A stretch of DNA of 64,000 bases. Origin: Corythucha ciliata. Taxonomy: Eukaryota > Arthropoda > Insecta > Hemiptera > Tingidae. Each line of letters begins with the position of its first letter. Within the stretch, counting starts at the first letter, position 1. The notes under the pieces are model-generated. The model saw nothing but the letters and a program-made list of their open reading frames with translations. It was not told the origin of the DNA and did no database searches. The stretch spans positions 44,330,001 through 44,394,000 of the forward strand of contig CM075943.1 in NCBI GenBank assembly GCA_038030265.1. Reading direction: 5' to 3'. A program made the translations under genes and the position numbers. Shown piece after piece: positions 48,246-56,482 of the stretch.

Positions 48246-48316
48246 GCCGCGGTGTCTTGGTGGTCTAAGAGCCGTACCGGAGATACGGTGTCCGGGTTCG
48301 ATTCCCGCTCCGTGGC
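48246..48316 (+). tRNA. tRNA-like sequence or tRNA-derived SINE head inside hAT-like element
   Basis: The 71 bases fold as a tRNA: acceptor GCCGCGG pairs with CCGTGGC (one G-U), the D arm is TCTT/AAGA around GGTGGTCT, the anticodon stem is CCGTA/TACGG with loop CCGGAGA, and the T arm is GGGTTCGATTCCC. The B box (GGTTCGATTCC) is perfect, the A box (TGGTGGTCTAA) is good. A pol III stop TTTTT follows at 48,323-48,327. Position 33 is C instead of T, one base is extra beside the acceptor, and the T stem is one pair short. This favours a pseudo-tRNA or SINE over a working gene. The loop would read GGA, but the short variable arm does not fit tRNA-Ser. Confidence 0.6.
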
Positions 48317-48708
48317 AGGTTCTTTTTCTCACATTAACGTATTTAATTAAGAGAAAACGTATGGAAATTTACTGTCTCGAGGCAGATTTTTTGGGGAATC
48401 GAAAACGCTATTAGGCCCTCCTCAAATTGAACCTGTGAACATACACATACTGGTTCACACATTCACAGTCAATTATTTTTTTCCGCGCATGGGAGTGGCC
48501 TGGGTTCAATTTACAGTGGGTCTCCCGGTATATATTTATGTAATACACGACTTGTATATATATGTATTGGCCGGTTTTCGAGCTTTTCAAATCTGGCAAC
48601 CCTACCCATAACCTGGCCTAAGCGGGTTGCAAAACTGTTGAAGTAGGACTGAAGAGCGCATGAGCGGAAATCGTCTATTAAAGCCTTATTCTACAAAAGG
48701 TTTTATCA

Positions 48709-49058
48709 ATACTTTCGAGACGAAGAGAAGCTCAAGAAGACGATCAACGCTTTCGATTTTACGTGTCTACAAACCAGCAAAAAAAAAAAAAATCGCGATG
48801 CTGATTTTTAATTTAATACGAGCTAAAACTGATGGAGCGTCTTCGCTTTCAGACCATTCGACACTAAAAAATCGAGGCACTGACGAAAAACTGGTCTTCC
48901 GATTTATTATCGAATTAATTTGTTAACATTTCTCAGACGATCCGAAATTCGTTTGTGAAAGCTCGTCGCTGACGTATTGTGAAAAAACTATTTTAGCTTG
49001 GGCCGAGCGTTTTATCCAAGATTCTAGTTGTTCTTTTTCAGCTTTAGTTGGAGTTTCT
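48709..49058 (-). pseudogene. Copia Gag middle segment, between Gypsy and P-like insertions
   Basis: On the minus strand from 49,058 the frame reads a Copia-type Gag stretch (TKAEKEQLESWIKRSAQAK, VFSQYVSDELSQTNF) and then stops near 48,926. Further weak segments (RIKLKISIAI, ESVDRLLELL) follow up to the Gypsy border at 48,709. It is collinear with the Gag start at 56,168 and the later Gag segment at 39,960. Removing the P-like pair with one 8-bp duplicate keeps the reading frame at that junction. Confidence 0.7.
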
Positions 49059-49220
49059 GTAAGGGTAGAGAATCTTTAAAACACAGGTACTGCAACACGC
49101 TATCAGCGCCATATTTGGTCCCTCGGTCGTTAAGCAGTCGTCAGGGTAAACAAGTATGATAACATGAAAAAAATGTCATTAGAGTCTCAAATTTTTTCTT
49201 GTGCAGTGATATTTTTTAAA

Positions 49221-49984
49221 ATGGTTATTTGTTCTGCATTATAATTGTCATCGAAAGACCGTTGACGGAGTCCGGCTTTTTAAATTCCCGTCAGAACCAG
49301 AAAGGAGAAAGAAGTGGACCGAAAATTGTCTGAGGGAACAATGGGAGCCCACTAATAATTACTCGAGAATTTGTGAAGTGAGTACGATTTATACTTAACT
49401 TAGTTGTAGCCCCGTTACTTGAGTTGTTCGCTTATTTTTTGCCGTGTTTATAATGAAATCATCAATGGCAATGTTTGACAACTCCGTACGAAGCCAATAA
49501 TACTCTTGTTTGGCATCCGGGATTTGCTTAGGAATAACGGGCTTTTCTGCTTTGCAAATAAATTTTAATTTATGCATCCTGGATACTCAACAGGGTGAGA
49601 AACAGGACAGATAATAAAAAAAATGATTCGACTCCTTGTGAAAAACTACCTTTATTATTATCTTACCCCTATCATGATTTTTATTTCCTCTGATTTGAGC
49701 AGATTCACTTTGAAGACTCCGAATGGGAGAAAAGAAGGCCAGATGGATGGCGAAAGTTAAAGCCTAACGCCATTCCGATTATATTTGCCGGGCTAAATTC
49801 ATCACGTGAAAATAAAACGATTAATACGTCATTGAAGCTCGAAGTAAGGCTACGGAAATTGACATTTTTGTCCAATAAAAATATCCCCCTACCCAACCGA
49901 TTCATTCTTTTCAGACAATTGTGAACTCAGGAGGATCGGGTTTATCCGAAGTCAAAAGCATAGAAAATCCTGAGGGCAGGTCAT
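49221..49984 (+). pseudogene. THAP-domain coding exons (P-type transposase N-terminus)
   Basis: Exon 1 starts ATG at 49,221 (MVICSAL). A single extra base near 49,242 shifts the frame, after which NCHRKTVDGVRLFKFP and WTENCLREQWEPTNN lead to RICE at 49,377. A textbook donor GTGAGT follows (49,378). A pyrimidine-rich acceptor ending AG at 49,702 leads into exon 2 (IHFEDSEWEKRRPDGWRKLK, PNAIPIIF). The zinc ligands fit THAP spacing: C-x4-C, ~39 residues, C-x2-H across the intron. The trailing proline of AIPIIF is the conserved THAP AVP motif. Exon 2 is open to 49,921, or could be spliced again at GTAAGG (49,843) to an acceptor at 49,914 and stay open to 49,984. THAP domains bind DNA, and in P elements they recognise the transposon ends. 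No catalytic domain follows in readable form. Confidence 0.8.
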
Positions 49985-50188
49985 GAGTATGCTGCAAGTT
50001 TTTCGTCATTAATTAAGGCTTGGCAATGTCAGTGAACGGATAAAGTTGTCTTTCCAGAAAAAGACGCCTATTAAGATAGAAAATTAAGTGCTTCAGGTCA
50101 TTAATCAGGGCCCTTCGAATAGTCCGAAAAGATATGGGGTGCCCAATATCTTTTTAGGGAGGGCAGTCGTTGGCCATGTCATCCCTAA
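49985..50188. other. unassigned P-like element interior
   Basis: AT-rich sequence between the THAP exons and a foldback insertion. It may be transposase intron or decayed exon. Nothing is recognisable. Confidence 0.3.
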
Positions 50189-50374
50189 GGAGTGAACCAA
50201 TTTGCCGGACAGGACGTCTAATTCCTGCGCAGTTTTGTGAGCTGAATTGATAAAAATTAACCCTAATACCGTTGGATGATTACTTCTGTAGTTACTTGTT
50301 GTTACAGAAAATCCTCACGCCCTAACAAAACTACATAGGGTTAGACATCCTGTTTGGGTAAATTGGTTCACCCC
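50189..50374. mobile_element. 186-bp foldback MITE
   Basis: The left arm GGAGTGAACCAATTTGCC, then GACAGGACGTCTAA, is mirrored by the right arm TTAGACATCCTGTTTGGG, then TAAATTGGTTCACCCC, over ~35 bases. It touches the left border of the large palindrome (both share GGTTCACCCC/CACCCCATAAGCC), so the two may be parts of one foldback structure. Confidence 0.7.
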
Positions 50375-52118
50375 ATAAGCCATGGTCCGAAATGGGGAAC
50401 TTGCATGAATCTCAGATTGGGAAGAAAAGCATACCGGTGATTTGACCCGTGAACTGAAGGATAACAATGGAAGTTGCAAGCCGATTGGTGCGTTTTAAGA
50501 TTTTTAAAAAAGGTTCAAAGTTCTTCAGGAGGGGATGGATGGTGTGAGGGGAAATGACGTAAATCCTTACTTGTGAAGCATTTGAGGGAACTCTAAAATT
50601 GTTTGTTTACAAATAACATGAAAAATTTCCCTCAAGTGAACGCGTCTAACCCCCTCTTCCCCACATCATCCATTTCAATAAATAAGTATTGACGTAATCG
50701 AACTCCACTCAAAATTTTTAAAAATTCGCTAAAAATGCATCCTTGATTGATTTCAAATTTTAATGTCAGCAATAGGCTTGTGGAAGGGCCCTCTTTAAGG
50801 AACACCAACTTTTGAAAAATGTGCAAGTTCCCCATTCAAAACCCTTCGAGATATGATTTTTCAAACATCTTATTAGGATAACATTTTCCTTGACTAAATG
50901 CGAATAACTCGCTTCCCAGTTGTCTTTCTGCAACTTTGACGGAAAACACTCTTTTCTGTCAGGCCTCTATATTTCGTCAAAAAATAACTATTTTCTGTGT
51001 CCTCGAGAGATCCTGCAGGTTGTGCGAAACGGAGATTATTAATTAGTCAATAAAAGTCAACCCCCACTAAACCTACGCCTATCGACTTCCCATGGATCAG
51101 AAAAACTTCTTCAATAACGTGTCCCTTTCGAAATTACTCATGAGCGTTTGTTTAATCAATTGGCAATTTTTTGGCAGAAATGACAATTTTTTAGACAAAT
51201 TAGTGATTTTCCTATTCAAAATCGCTGGTTTTTACCTGTAAATACAAACAATCCTTGCGGATTTCAGTATGCTAAAAATCATTATACCTCAACTGAAGCG
51301 GTCCTTGGAATGGAACTGAATATGAACGCTCACCAAAGCATCAAATTCGTCGAATGGAGTGCATTTCATTACTACGAATTTCAGTAAATTAGCGATTATT
51401 TGGCAGAAATTGCTAAATAAAAGTAGCTATAGTCACACTAAGCAGTAATTATTGTCGAATAATCGCAAATTAACTGAAAACGTCGAACTGCGTTGTAGTG
51501 AAATGCACTTTATTCGACAGCAAGCTGCCGGAGCGACATTTTTTGATACTCTGGTAGGCGTTCACAGTTGGTTACGTTCAATGGACCACTTCAGGTGAAG
51601 TTTTCATGACGCTGAGAATGTTGAAGTTCACAAGGATTGTTTGAATTTGGCAGGTAAAAGCAATTTATTGTTTTTGAATAGGAAAATCACTCTTTTTTCT
51701 AAAAAAAAAATTGTAATTTCTGCCGAGAAATCGCCAATTAATGAAAAAAACGCTCATGAGTAATTTCGAAAGTAACACGTTGAAAAAGCTTTTCTGATCC
51801 ATTAGAAGTCGATAGGTGCAGTTTTAGTACGGGCAAGTGGGGGTTCCCTTTTATTGAAAATCTCCGTTTCGCACGACTTGGAAGAGCTGCCGAGCTAAGG
51901 ACACAGAAAATAGTTATTTTAGACGAAAATAGCTAGGCCTGACAGAACAGAGTGTGCTCTTCCCGAATCCAGGTCAAAAGTTGCAGAAAGTCAGCTGCAA
52001 TAGCAGCCGGGAAGCGAGTTACTCGCATTTAGTCAAGGAAAATGATGTTATCCTAAAAAGATGATTAAAAAATCATATCTCTAAGGGTTTTGATTTTCGG
52101 ACCGTGGCTTATGGGGTG
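50369..52118. repeat. 1.75-kb imperfect palindrome (foldback element)
   Basis: The left outer end CACCCCATAAGCCATGGTCC corresponds to the right outer end GGACCGTGGCTTATGGGGTG. Moving inward, the paired segments are: GATATGATTTTTCAAACATC (50,852) with ATGATTAAAAAATCATATCT (52,060); AAGGAAAATG...CGAGTTACTCGCATTTAGTC; GGAGATT/AATCTCCGTTTCGCAC; CTATCGACTTC/GAAGTCGATAGG; and ACTCATGAGCGTTT/AACGCTCATGAGT. The centre is near 51,420. Arms are roughly 80-85% alike by eye. There is no coding capacity. The left arm carries a 444-bp insertion. Confidence 0.88.
50392..50835. mobile_element. 444-bp MITE with ATGGGGAACTTGCA ends, inside palindrome arm
   Basis: The left end ATGGGGAACTTGCA is mirrored by TGCAAGTTCCCCAT. 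The opposite palindrome arm shows the uninterrupted site (GGTCCGAAAATCAAAACC), proving that this segment is an insertion in the left arm. No coding sequence is recognised. The target duplication is at most 2 bases (AT). Confidence 0.85.
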
Positions 52119-52644
52119 TTTTCGATCGCAAATGAGGTCTACTTGTACCCAATTTTTTTCTTTACACTTATGCGCATCCACCCTGTATTTTGGTTATTGT
52201 ATTAGATTTTGAAATGTTGCTTTTGTTTTTCTTCATTTGGAAATAAACACGGTAAATCCGTCGCCTCATTGAGTGTTGAACCGCTTTAAAAAAGTTAATG
52301 ACAGTTAAGGACTGGTCATCTCGCCAAAAAACCATGACTACGTACGTGGGTGAGGTATACCCCGTTACCATAGTTTTTCCGCGTGCGGACCTGTCCGCGC
52401 GGCAGTTCGCGTTCGGTGTGGCGGGGCCTTCACACACAGTCACAGTGCCGTGCCCGGCACGCGATTTGTCTGGCAAAAATGAAAATATTATTCGCTCGAT
52501 TGATCAATTGATACTAGACCGGCACGTGACAGTGATTCAGTGCTCCGATCGGCACCGTAACGTTACCACAGTGATTTTTAAAATTTCGAGGCAATTTAAC
52601 ATGTGAGAATTAAAAATAACAGTGAGCACATTTTTCTGAAAAGT
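52119..52644. other. unassigned interior sequence of P-like element
   Basis: Between the palindrome and the next foldback lies AT-rich sequence followed by a more GC-rich stretch (52,340-52,480). An inverted pair is visible: GGTGAGGTATACC region against itself only weakly. No gene is recognisable; the ORFs at 52,168-52,476 and 52,298-52,606 overlap on opposite strands. Confidence 0.3.
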
Positions 52645-52859
52645 CACTGTTTCATCAGCAGGGCCGTTTCTAGCCCTCGCGGGGCCCCGAGACGAGAACT
52701 ATCGGGGGGCCCCCTAGCAGCCGGTGGAGACGCGGATTCAGGTTTTGCTTATAAGGCAGGGGTTTCAGAAATTGCATACTTTGTTCTACAAAAAACTGGC
52801 TTGATAGCCACTTGCATCCTTCAAATAGCTAAACTAGCCCAAAACCTCACAAAAAACCG

Positions 52860-53340
52860 GATAAGCTGACTACAGTCGCACCAAAAAATGAAGATTTTCG
52901 CGCCTTAAAAATGTCTAAACTTACTATTTACGACCTAAAAATAGCAAAACTGGCGAATGTCGCTCTAACAGTAGCCAAACTGACTCGTGCCTTAAAAATT
53001 GCTAGATACGTTCGATTAGGGAGCCATGAAAATACCTGAAAAGTACATGATTCGCGCCCTAAAAATGGCTAAATCGGCCATTCGCGCACGAAAAGTGGCC
53101 TTGGCTTTCTGGATACTTGGCGTCCGAAAAAACAGCTAAATTGGCTCCACGCACTCTAAAAATGGCTAAAAACTGACGATTCGCACCCTAAAAATGCCTG
53201 TACAGATGACTCCCGCCATGAAAATGGCAAAAGCGCGCCAAGAATGGCCAAAACTGAGCACTCCCGCCTTTACTTCACCCCCGAAAAAGTGCAAACATTG
53301 ACTCTATACGCCCTAAAAATAGATTGGTGCCCTAAAATTA
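52860..53340 (-). repeat. family B satellite inside the hAT element
   Basis: Reverse family B units: CGCGCCCTAAAAATGGCTAA, CACTCTAAAAATGGCTAAAA and so on at roughly 30-base spacing. This shows directly that a satellite family sits inside a bounded transposon. Confidence 0.85.
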
Positions 53341-53689
53341 TCAACACCAGTTGTGTTTTATCCGTTGACTCGTTTGAAAATGATGGCGTTGCCGAAACCG
53401 CGGTCAAGATAGTTCAAATAAAACAAGTGGGAGAAGATTTTTCATTTCTTTGCCTTCATTATGAAAATTCTACAACCCCAAGAAAGTTACAACGTACAAA
53501 AAGTTCCAAAAAGCCCCCCAAAACAGACTATTTGTCAATAAAATTAATGATTTTCAAAAATGGCGATTCAGCCATGAAACTGCGGGAGTTTTTTGCGATT
53601 AGTAGCAGATTAAACCGAACAGTACCTATTTTGCACTTTTATGGAAAGGCTATTTTGCTAGTACGGCCAATGAAATTACCTGTCTGTTC

Positions 53690-54540
53690 GGCTCTGTAGC
53701 CGTCCAAAGTGCACCAAATAAGCGGCTGAAACGAAGGACTTGGACGGGGAATATTCACAAACTTGGCCGGACACAATTTAATCGAAAATGGAAAATTGTC
53801 GAACTGCAGAGGCATTCTGCAAGCACAGTGGGTAAGAGTGGCCTCCATTGAGACACGTCGTTCCTGGGGCCGAAGTTGAAATACGTTCAAGTTTCGTACC
53901 GAGAGATCCTTCAAGATCCGAATTTATTGGACTTAGCTCTTTAGAATAGCAATTAGGAGGGGGGGGGGTCCGTCTCAATTGAATAAACAAGTTCCGTGGG
54001 TTCGGCTCTTTCAAATATCAGTTTCGAGGGTTTGGCTTAACCGACAAGTCAATTTCGTAATTATGTCATCCTCAAAAGACAATTTCGCGAGGTTTCCCTC
54101 ATTCGAAAAAGCAATTTCGCGAGATCTTTAAAAATCGAATTTCCAGGATTTGCCCCTTTAAAGCGTCAATTGGGCAGATTTCTCTTCTTTTAAAACCCAC
54201 GGTTTGGTCCACTTTAGCAACCAAATTTCTTAGATTTGGCTATTTAAAATGGACATTTCGGGTGTTTGGCTCAAATACGCCAATTTCACTTTCACATGTT
54301 TGGATCTTTCAAGACCCCTTTTTGTTGATAAGGCGCCTTCAAAGTCAATTTCGCGGATTTTCATGGTTGGAAAATCCAATTTCGTGGGGCTGAATTCTTC
54401 AAAAACCGTAGTATTCGGATTTTTAGCTCTGTAAAACCCAAATTTCCCGGATTTTCTCTCCATTAAAAACCATTATTTTCTAGGCTTAGGCATTTTAGAA
54501 CACGATTTTTAATCGTTTCAACAGAAGTGCCTCAAAATTG
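53690..54540 (-). repeat. family C satellite inside the hAT element
   Basis: Units such as CAATTTCGCGAGATCTTT, CAATTTCGCGGATTTTCATG and CAATTTCGTGGGGCTGAATT repeat at ~30 bases in the reverse orientation. Families B and C occur side by side in the same transposon. Confidence 0.85.
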
Positions 54541-54959
54541 TAAAAATTTAGCCGAGTGTAACTATTTTTATTCCAAGCCGGCCCCCCCCCCCATGGGTCG
54601 GGGCCCCTAGGCGGTCGCTTACCCTGCCTACCCCCTAAAAACGGCCCTGTTCATCAGGGTCCTCCTAATTCGCAGTCCAACACAACGAATTCTGCGGACC
54701 AGCCCATAACTCGCCCTAAAGTGGTCCGACTGAGCTGATTTTCAGTATGTAGACTCTGCTCCGGTGGCAGTACAACCCATCAAAATTTGATGACGATCCG
54801 ATAATTTGCTGACCCCTTTCTCCGCACACCGGAACAGAGTCTAAACACAGGAAATTAGCCCATCCAGATCACTTTTTAGGGCGAGTTATGGGCTGGTCCA
54901 TAGAATTCGTTTTGTTGGTCCGCAAATTGGGAAGACCCGTCTCATCATTGTTAAGTGTG

Positions 54960-55710
54960 AATTTACCATGATTTGGACCACGGATTATCAGTAAAATCAG
55001 ACTTGAATTGGATCGGACTTGAATGTTTTGATTTTTATTGATGTTCAATCAAACAATTGTGTGACATACCATGGAACTACCACCAAGGACCGTGGTCCAT
55101 AGTGGTCTACCATGGACTATTCGACGTATATTATTACCTTTATATTTCTAAAAATGTTGAACCAGAAGAACAATTTTATGAGTCGTGGAGGATTGAGGCA
55201 TTTCAAAAGAAAAGGACATTGAAAACTCGTCTTTACTAATTGACACTGTAAAGTATATTTTGGTTATTATGGGCATGGACGGTGGGTATAACAACTTGAG
55301 ATTGGGTACCTAGTCTAGCATTTACGCCTGTAGTCATTGGCATGAAACATATATGTACCAAGTTTCCGTTATGATCAACGATGACACGATTTTGGGTTTA
55401 AGTCCCAATCAAGTTTTCGGCACACTACAAGTACACGAATTTAATGAAAAACTATTCTTGAATACCAAGATGCTCAAATTGAATACCTTTCTTACGACTC
55501 ATTATTCAGCTGTTGACCGATGTTTACCGGCATCGGGGGTGAAATAAAGGACATTTTATACTTGCCGTTAAATATACTGCAAAATTGCAACTACTGATTA
55601 CGAAGGAAATGTTTAAAAAACACGAAACGCGGCCAAAACTTGCAGGAAACTCGGAAAATAAATATAAATACCCTACTTATCAAGAAACCCTTGTGATAAA
55701 TGATAATGAT
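54960..55710 (+). other. unassigned right interior of P-like element A
   Basis: Two short open frames (55,057-55,239, start MCDIPWNYHQGPWSIVVYHG; 55,353-55,547, start MYQVSVMINDDTILGLSPNQ) could be decayed transposase C-terminal pieces, but I recognise no domain. An internal small inverted repeat (CCATGG...GGTCCATAGTGG...CCATGG) lies near 55,070-55,115. Confidence 0.3.
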
Positions 55711-55780
55711 ATGAGGGACCAAATATGGCGCTGATTAGGCGTGTTGCAGTACTCGTGTTTTATAGTGCCTTAGTAAGGGT

Positions 55781-56029
55781 AAGGCACTATAAAACCCGAG
55801 TACTGCAACACGAAAATCGGCGCCATACTTGGTCCCTCATATGATTATAATTGTCACCTGATATCATTGACAAGTAGGATATTTTTATTTATTTCGACCG
55901 CATTCCGCGTTTGTTTGCTGCTACGATGACAATTTTTTCATTCATGATATTGTGTTTACCCTAACGACTGAGGGACCAAATATGGCGCTGAAATCCGTGT
56001 TGCAGTACCTGTGTTTTAAAGGTTCTCTA
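55781..56029 (-). mobile_element. short P-like MITE (copy B), inverted next to copy A
   Basis: GTAAGGGT flanks it at 55,773-55,780 and 56,030-56,037. Its left end (AAGGCACTATAAAACCCGAG) matches the right end of copy A, and its right end (TTTAAAGGTTCTCTA) matches the left end of copy A. It is therefore a 249-bp internally deleted relative in the opposite orientation. Both ends contain TACTGCAACACG and the GGTCCCTC box. Confidence 0.82.
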
Positions 56030-56037
56030 GTAAGGGT

Positions 56038-56168
56038 AGGCTTAGTAGATTTACCTTCAATTATGTCGATCGCGTTGAAGTACTCCAGCACGTCCATTAT
56101 ACTTTGCCTCTTCATTGAGGCCAATCTTCGGCTCCTTTTAGTTGTTTTATTCCCTTGACGAATTCCAT
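56038..56168 (-). pseudogene. Copia Gag N-terminus
   Basis: The minus-strand ATG at 56,168 opens MEFVKGIKQLKGAEDWPQ. After a one-base shift near 56,112, KRQSIMDVLEYFNAIDIIEG continues. This is the Copia Gag start (leucine-lysine-glycine, then a tryptophan motif, then a helix and ..VEG). The P-like pair interrupts it at 56,037. The start is preceded at the usual distance by a primer-binding site and an LTR. Confidence 0.75.
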
Positions 56169-56294
56169 GACCGATATGGAAATGTACTCGCACACTAATC
56201 ACTGGAGAGGGGAAAAACGAAACTGCGATTTTAGGTGTTCGCGCGATAAAAACACTAGAACTGGCCCCGAATAGTGCAGTTTAAGCGATTTGAA

Positions 56295-56303
56295 CCCATA
56301 ACC
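56295..56303 (-). promoter_or_regulatory. Copia primer-binding site (internal initiator tRNA-Met type)
   Basis: The minus strand reads GGTTATGGGTTCAAATC. Drosophila copia primes from an internal stretch of initiator tRNA-Met with the site GGTTATGGGCCCAG, so this is a close match at the right place, just inside the LTR. Confidence 0.6.
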
Positions 56304-56306
56304 TTT

Positions 56307-56482
56307 TGATTTTTGTCTTTAGAACGCGAAAAACGGAAGATCTTTATTTTTAATCGACGGAACAAAAACGAGAAGAGTGCTTTTCTAGAATCGAAGACCC
56401 CAGTACACAACAAAACCGTTACCGTGGAAACGAAAAGAACAGTTACCGCGCGTGTTACAAAATTGTGAGAATAAATTCAACA
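56307..56482 (-). repeat. Copia 5' LTR (about 176 bp)
   Basis: On the minus strand the block starts TGTTGAATTTATTCTCAC, the usual Copia-type LTR start, contains AATAAA (about 56,349-56,354), and ends ...AATCA a few bases before the primer-binding site. No second LTR is in the window: the other end is lost at the Copia-Gypsy fusion near 39,240. Borders are inferred from the TG...CA rule. Confidence 0.6.

Larger units (their letters stand above)
44406..48604. mobile_element. hAT-like element, TIR TAGGGTTGCCAGAT, 8-bp duplication CCCATAAC
   Basis: The left end is TAGGGTTGCCAGAT and the right end ATCTGGCAACCCTA, a perfect 14-bp inverted pair. CCCATAAC occurs immediately outside both ends (44,398-44,405 and 48,605-48,612). 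Eight-base duplications are the hallmark of hAT and P elements. Minus the inner insertion it is ~0.7 kb, non-autonomous, rich in CCGG/GGCC near the left end, and carries a tRNA-like sequence on the right. Confidence 0.92.
43845..48677. mobile_element. DNA element with TAGACGATTTCCG inverted ends, inserted in Gypsy LTR
   Basis: The left border is TAGACGATTTCCG and the right border CGGAAATCGTCTA, a perfect 13-bp inverted pair lying exactly at the LTR break. Compared with the 5' LTR, the flanks account for every LTR base, leaving either no duplication or a 2-bp AT duplication. Apart from the inserted hAT-like elements its own sequence is about 560 bp on the left and 70 bp on the right, without a recognised transposase. 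The family is unassigned; the ORF at 43,838-44,137 is not recognisable. Confidence 0.85.
39961..48708 (+). mobile_element. Ty3/Gypsy LTR retrotransposon, 3' LTR split by nested insertions
   Basis: Between the two LTRs lie gag, protease, RT, RNase H and integrase in Gypsy order. Without the nested insertion (43,845-48,677) the element is about 3.9 kb. Upstream and downstream flanks both read as Copia Gag on the minus strand, so it inserted into the Copia gag. I could not find a 4-6 bp target duplication at the ends (ATGAAG on the left, ATACTT on the right). Confidence 0.9.
43731..48708 (+). repeat. 3' LTR of Gypsy, split into two parts
   Basis: The first 114 bases of the LTR lie at 43,731-43,844 and the last 31 at 48,678-48,708. 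The two parts together account for the full 145-bp LTR. The 4.8 kb between them is a nest of DNA elements. Confidence 0.93.
52659..54649. mobile_element. non-autonomous hAT element, 1,991 bp, duplication TTCATCAG
   Basis: The ends CAGGGCCGTTTCTAG and CTAAAAACGGCCCTG are inverted copies with one mismatch. TTCATCAG is directly repeated at 52,651-52,658 and 54,650-54,657. Both features match hAT elements. GGGGCC-rich stretches lie just inside each end (52,680-52,715; 54,583-54,620). The interior carries family B units on the left and family C units on the right. The ORF at 53,244-53,699 is not recognisable as a protein family. There is no transposase. Confidence 0.95.
52645..54959. mobile_element. 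foldback MITE (~320 bp) split by a hAT element
   Basis: Left part 52,645-52,658, right part 54,650-54,959. Arms: GTCCAACACAACGAATTCTG, then CCAGCCCATAACTCGCCCTA (54,675-54,722), pair with TAGGGCGAGTTATGGGCTGG, then AGAATTCGTTTTGTTGGTCC (about 54,880-54,932). The outer CATCAGGGTC and GACCCGTCTCATC also pair. The left tip is separated from the rest by the hAT insertion. Confidence 0.75.
49067..55772 (+). mobile_element. P-like DNA transposon (copy A) with THAP exon, 8-bp duplication GTAAGGGT
   Basis: GTAAGGGT is found at 49,059-49,066 and at 55,773-55,780. The left end (AGAGAATCTTTAAAACACAGG, then TACTGCAACACG, then CAGCGCCATATTTGGTCCCTC) and the inverted right end (TAAGGCACTATAAAACACGAG, then TACTGCAACACG, same GCGCCATATTTGGTCCCTC) share about 60 bases, with different outer tips. 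An 8-base duplication, a THAP domain starting ~150 bases from the left end and long subterminal inverted repeats together point to a P-type element. Most of the transposase is absent or unrecognisable. The interior is taken up by a palindrome, foldback MITEs and a hAT element. It interrupts the Copia gag. Confidence 0.8.

Noticed and set aside
48246..48316. A functional tRNA-Ser gene
   Set aside because: The loop has C at position 33, the variable arm is too short for Ser, and it lies in a transposon.
39955..48714. Target duplication of the Gypsy element
   Set aside because: Left flank ATGAAG and right flank ATACTT do not match; none is claimed.
55703..55840. The near-perfect hairpin read as a Tc1/mariner-type MITE with TA target duplication
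   Set aside because: The centre is GTAAGGGT, the same 8 bases that flank the whole pair, and the arms equal P-like ends. It is a junction of two elements, not a separate MITE.
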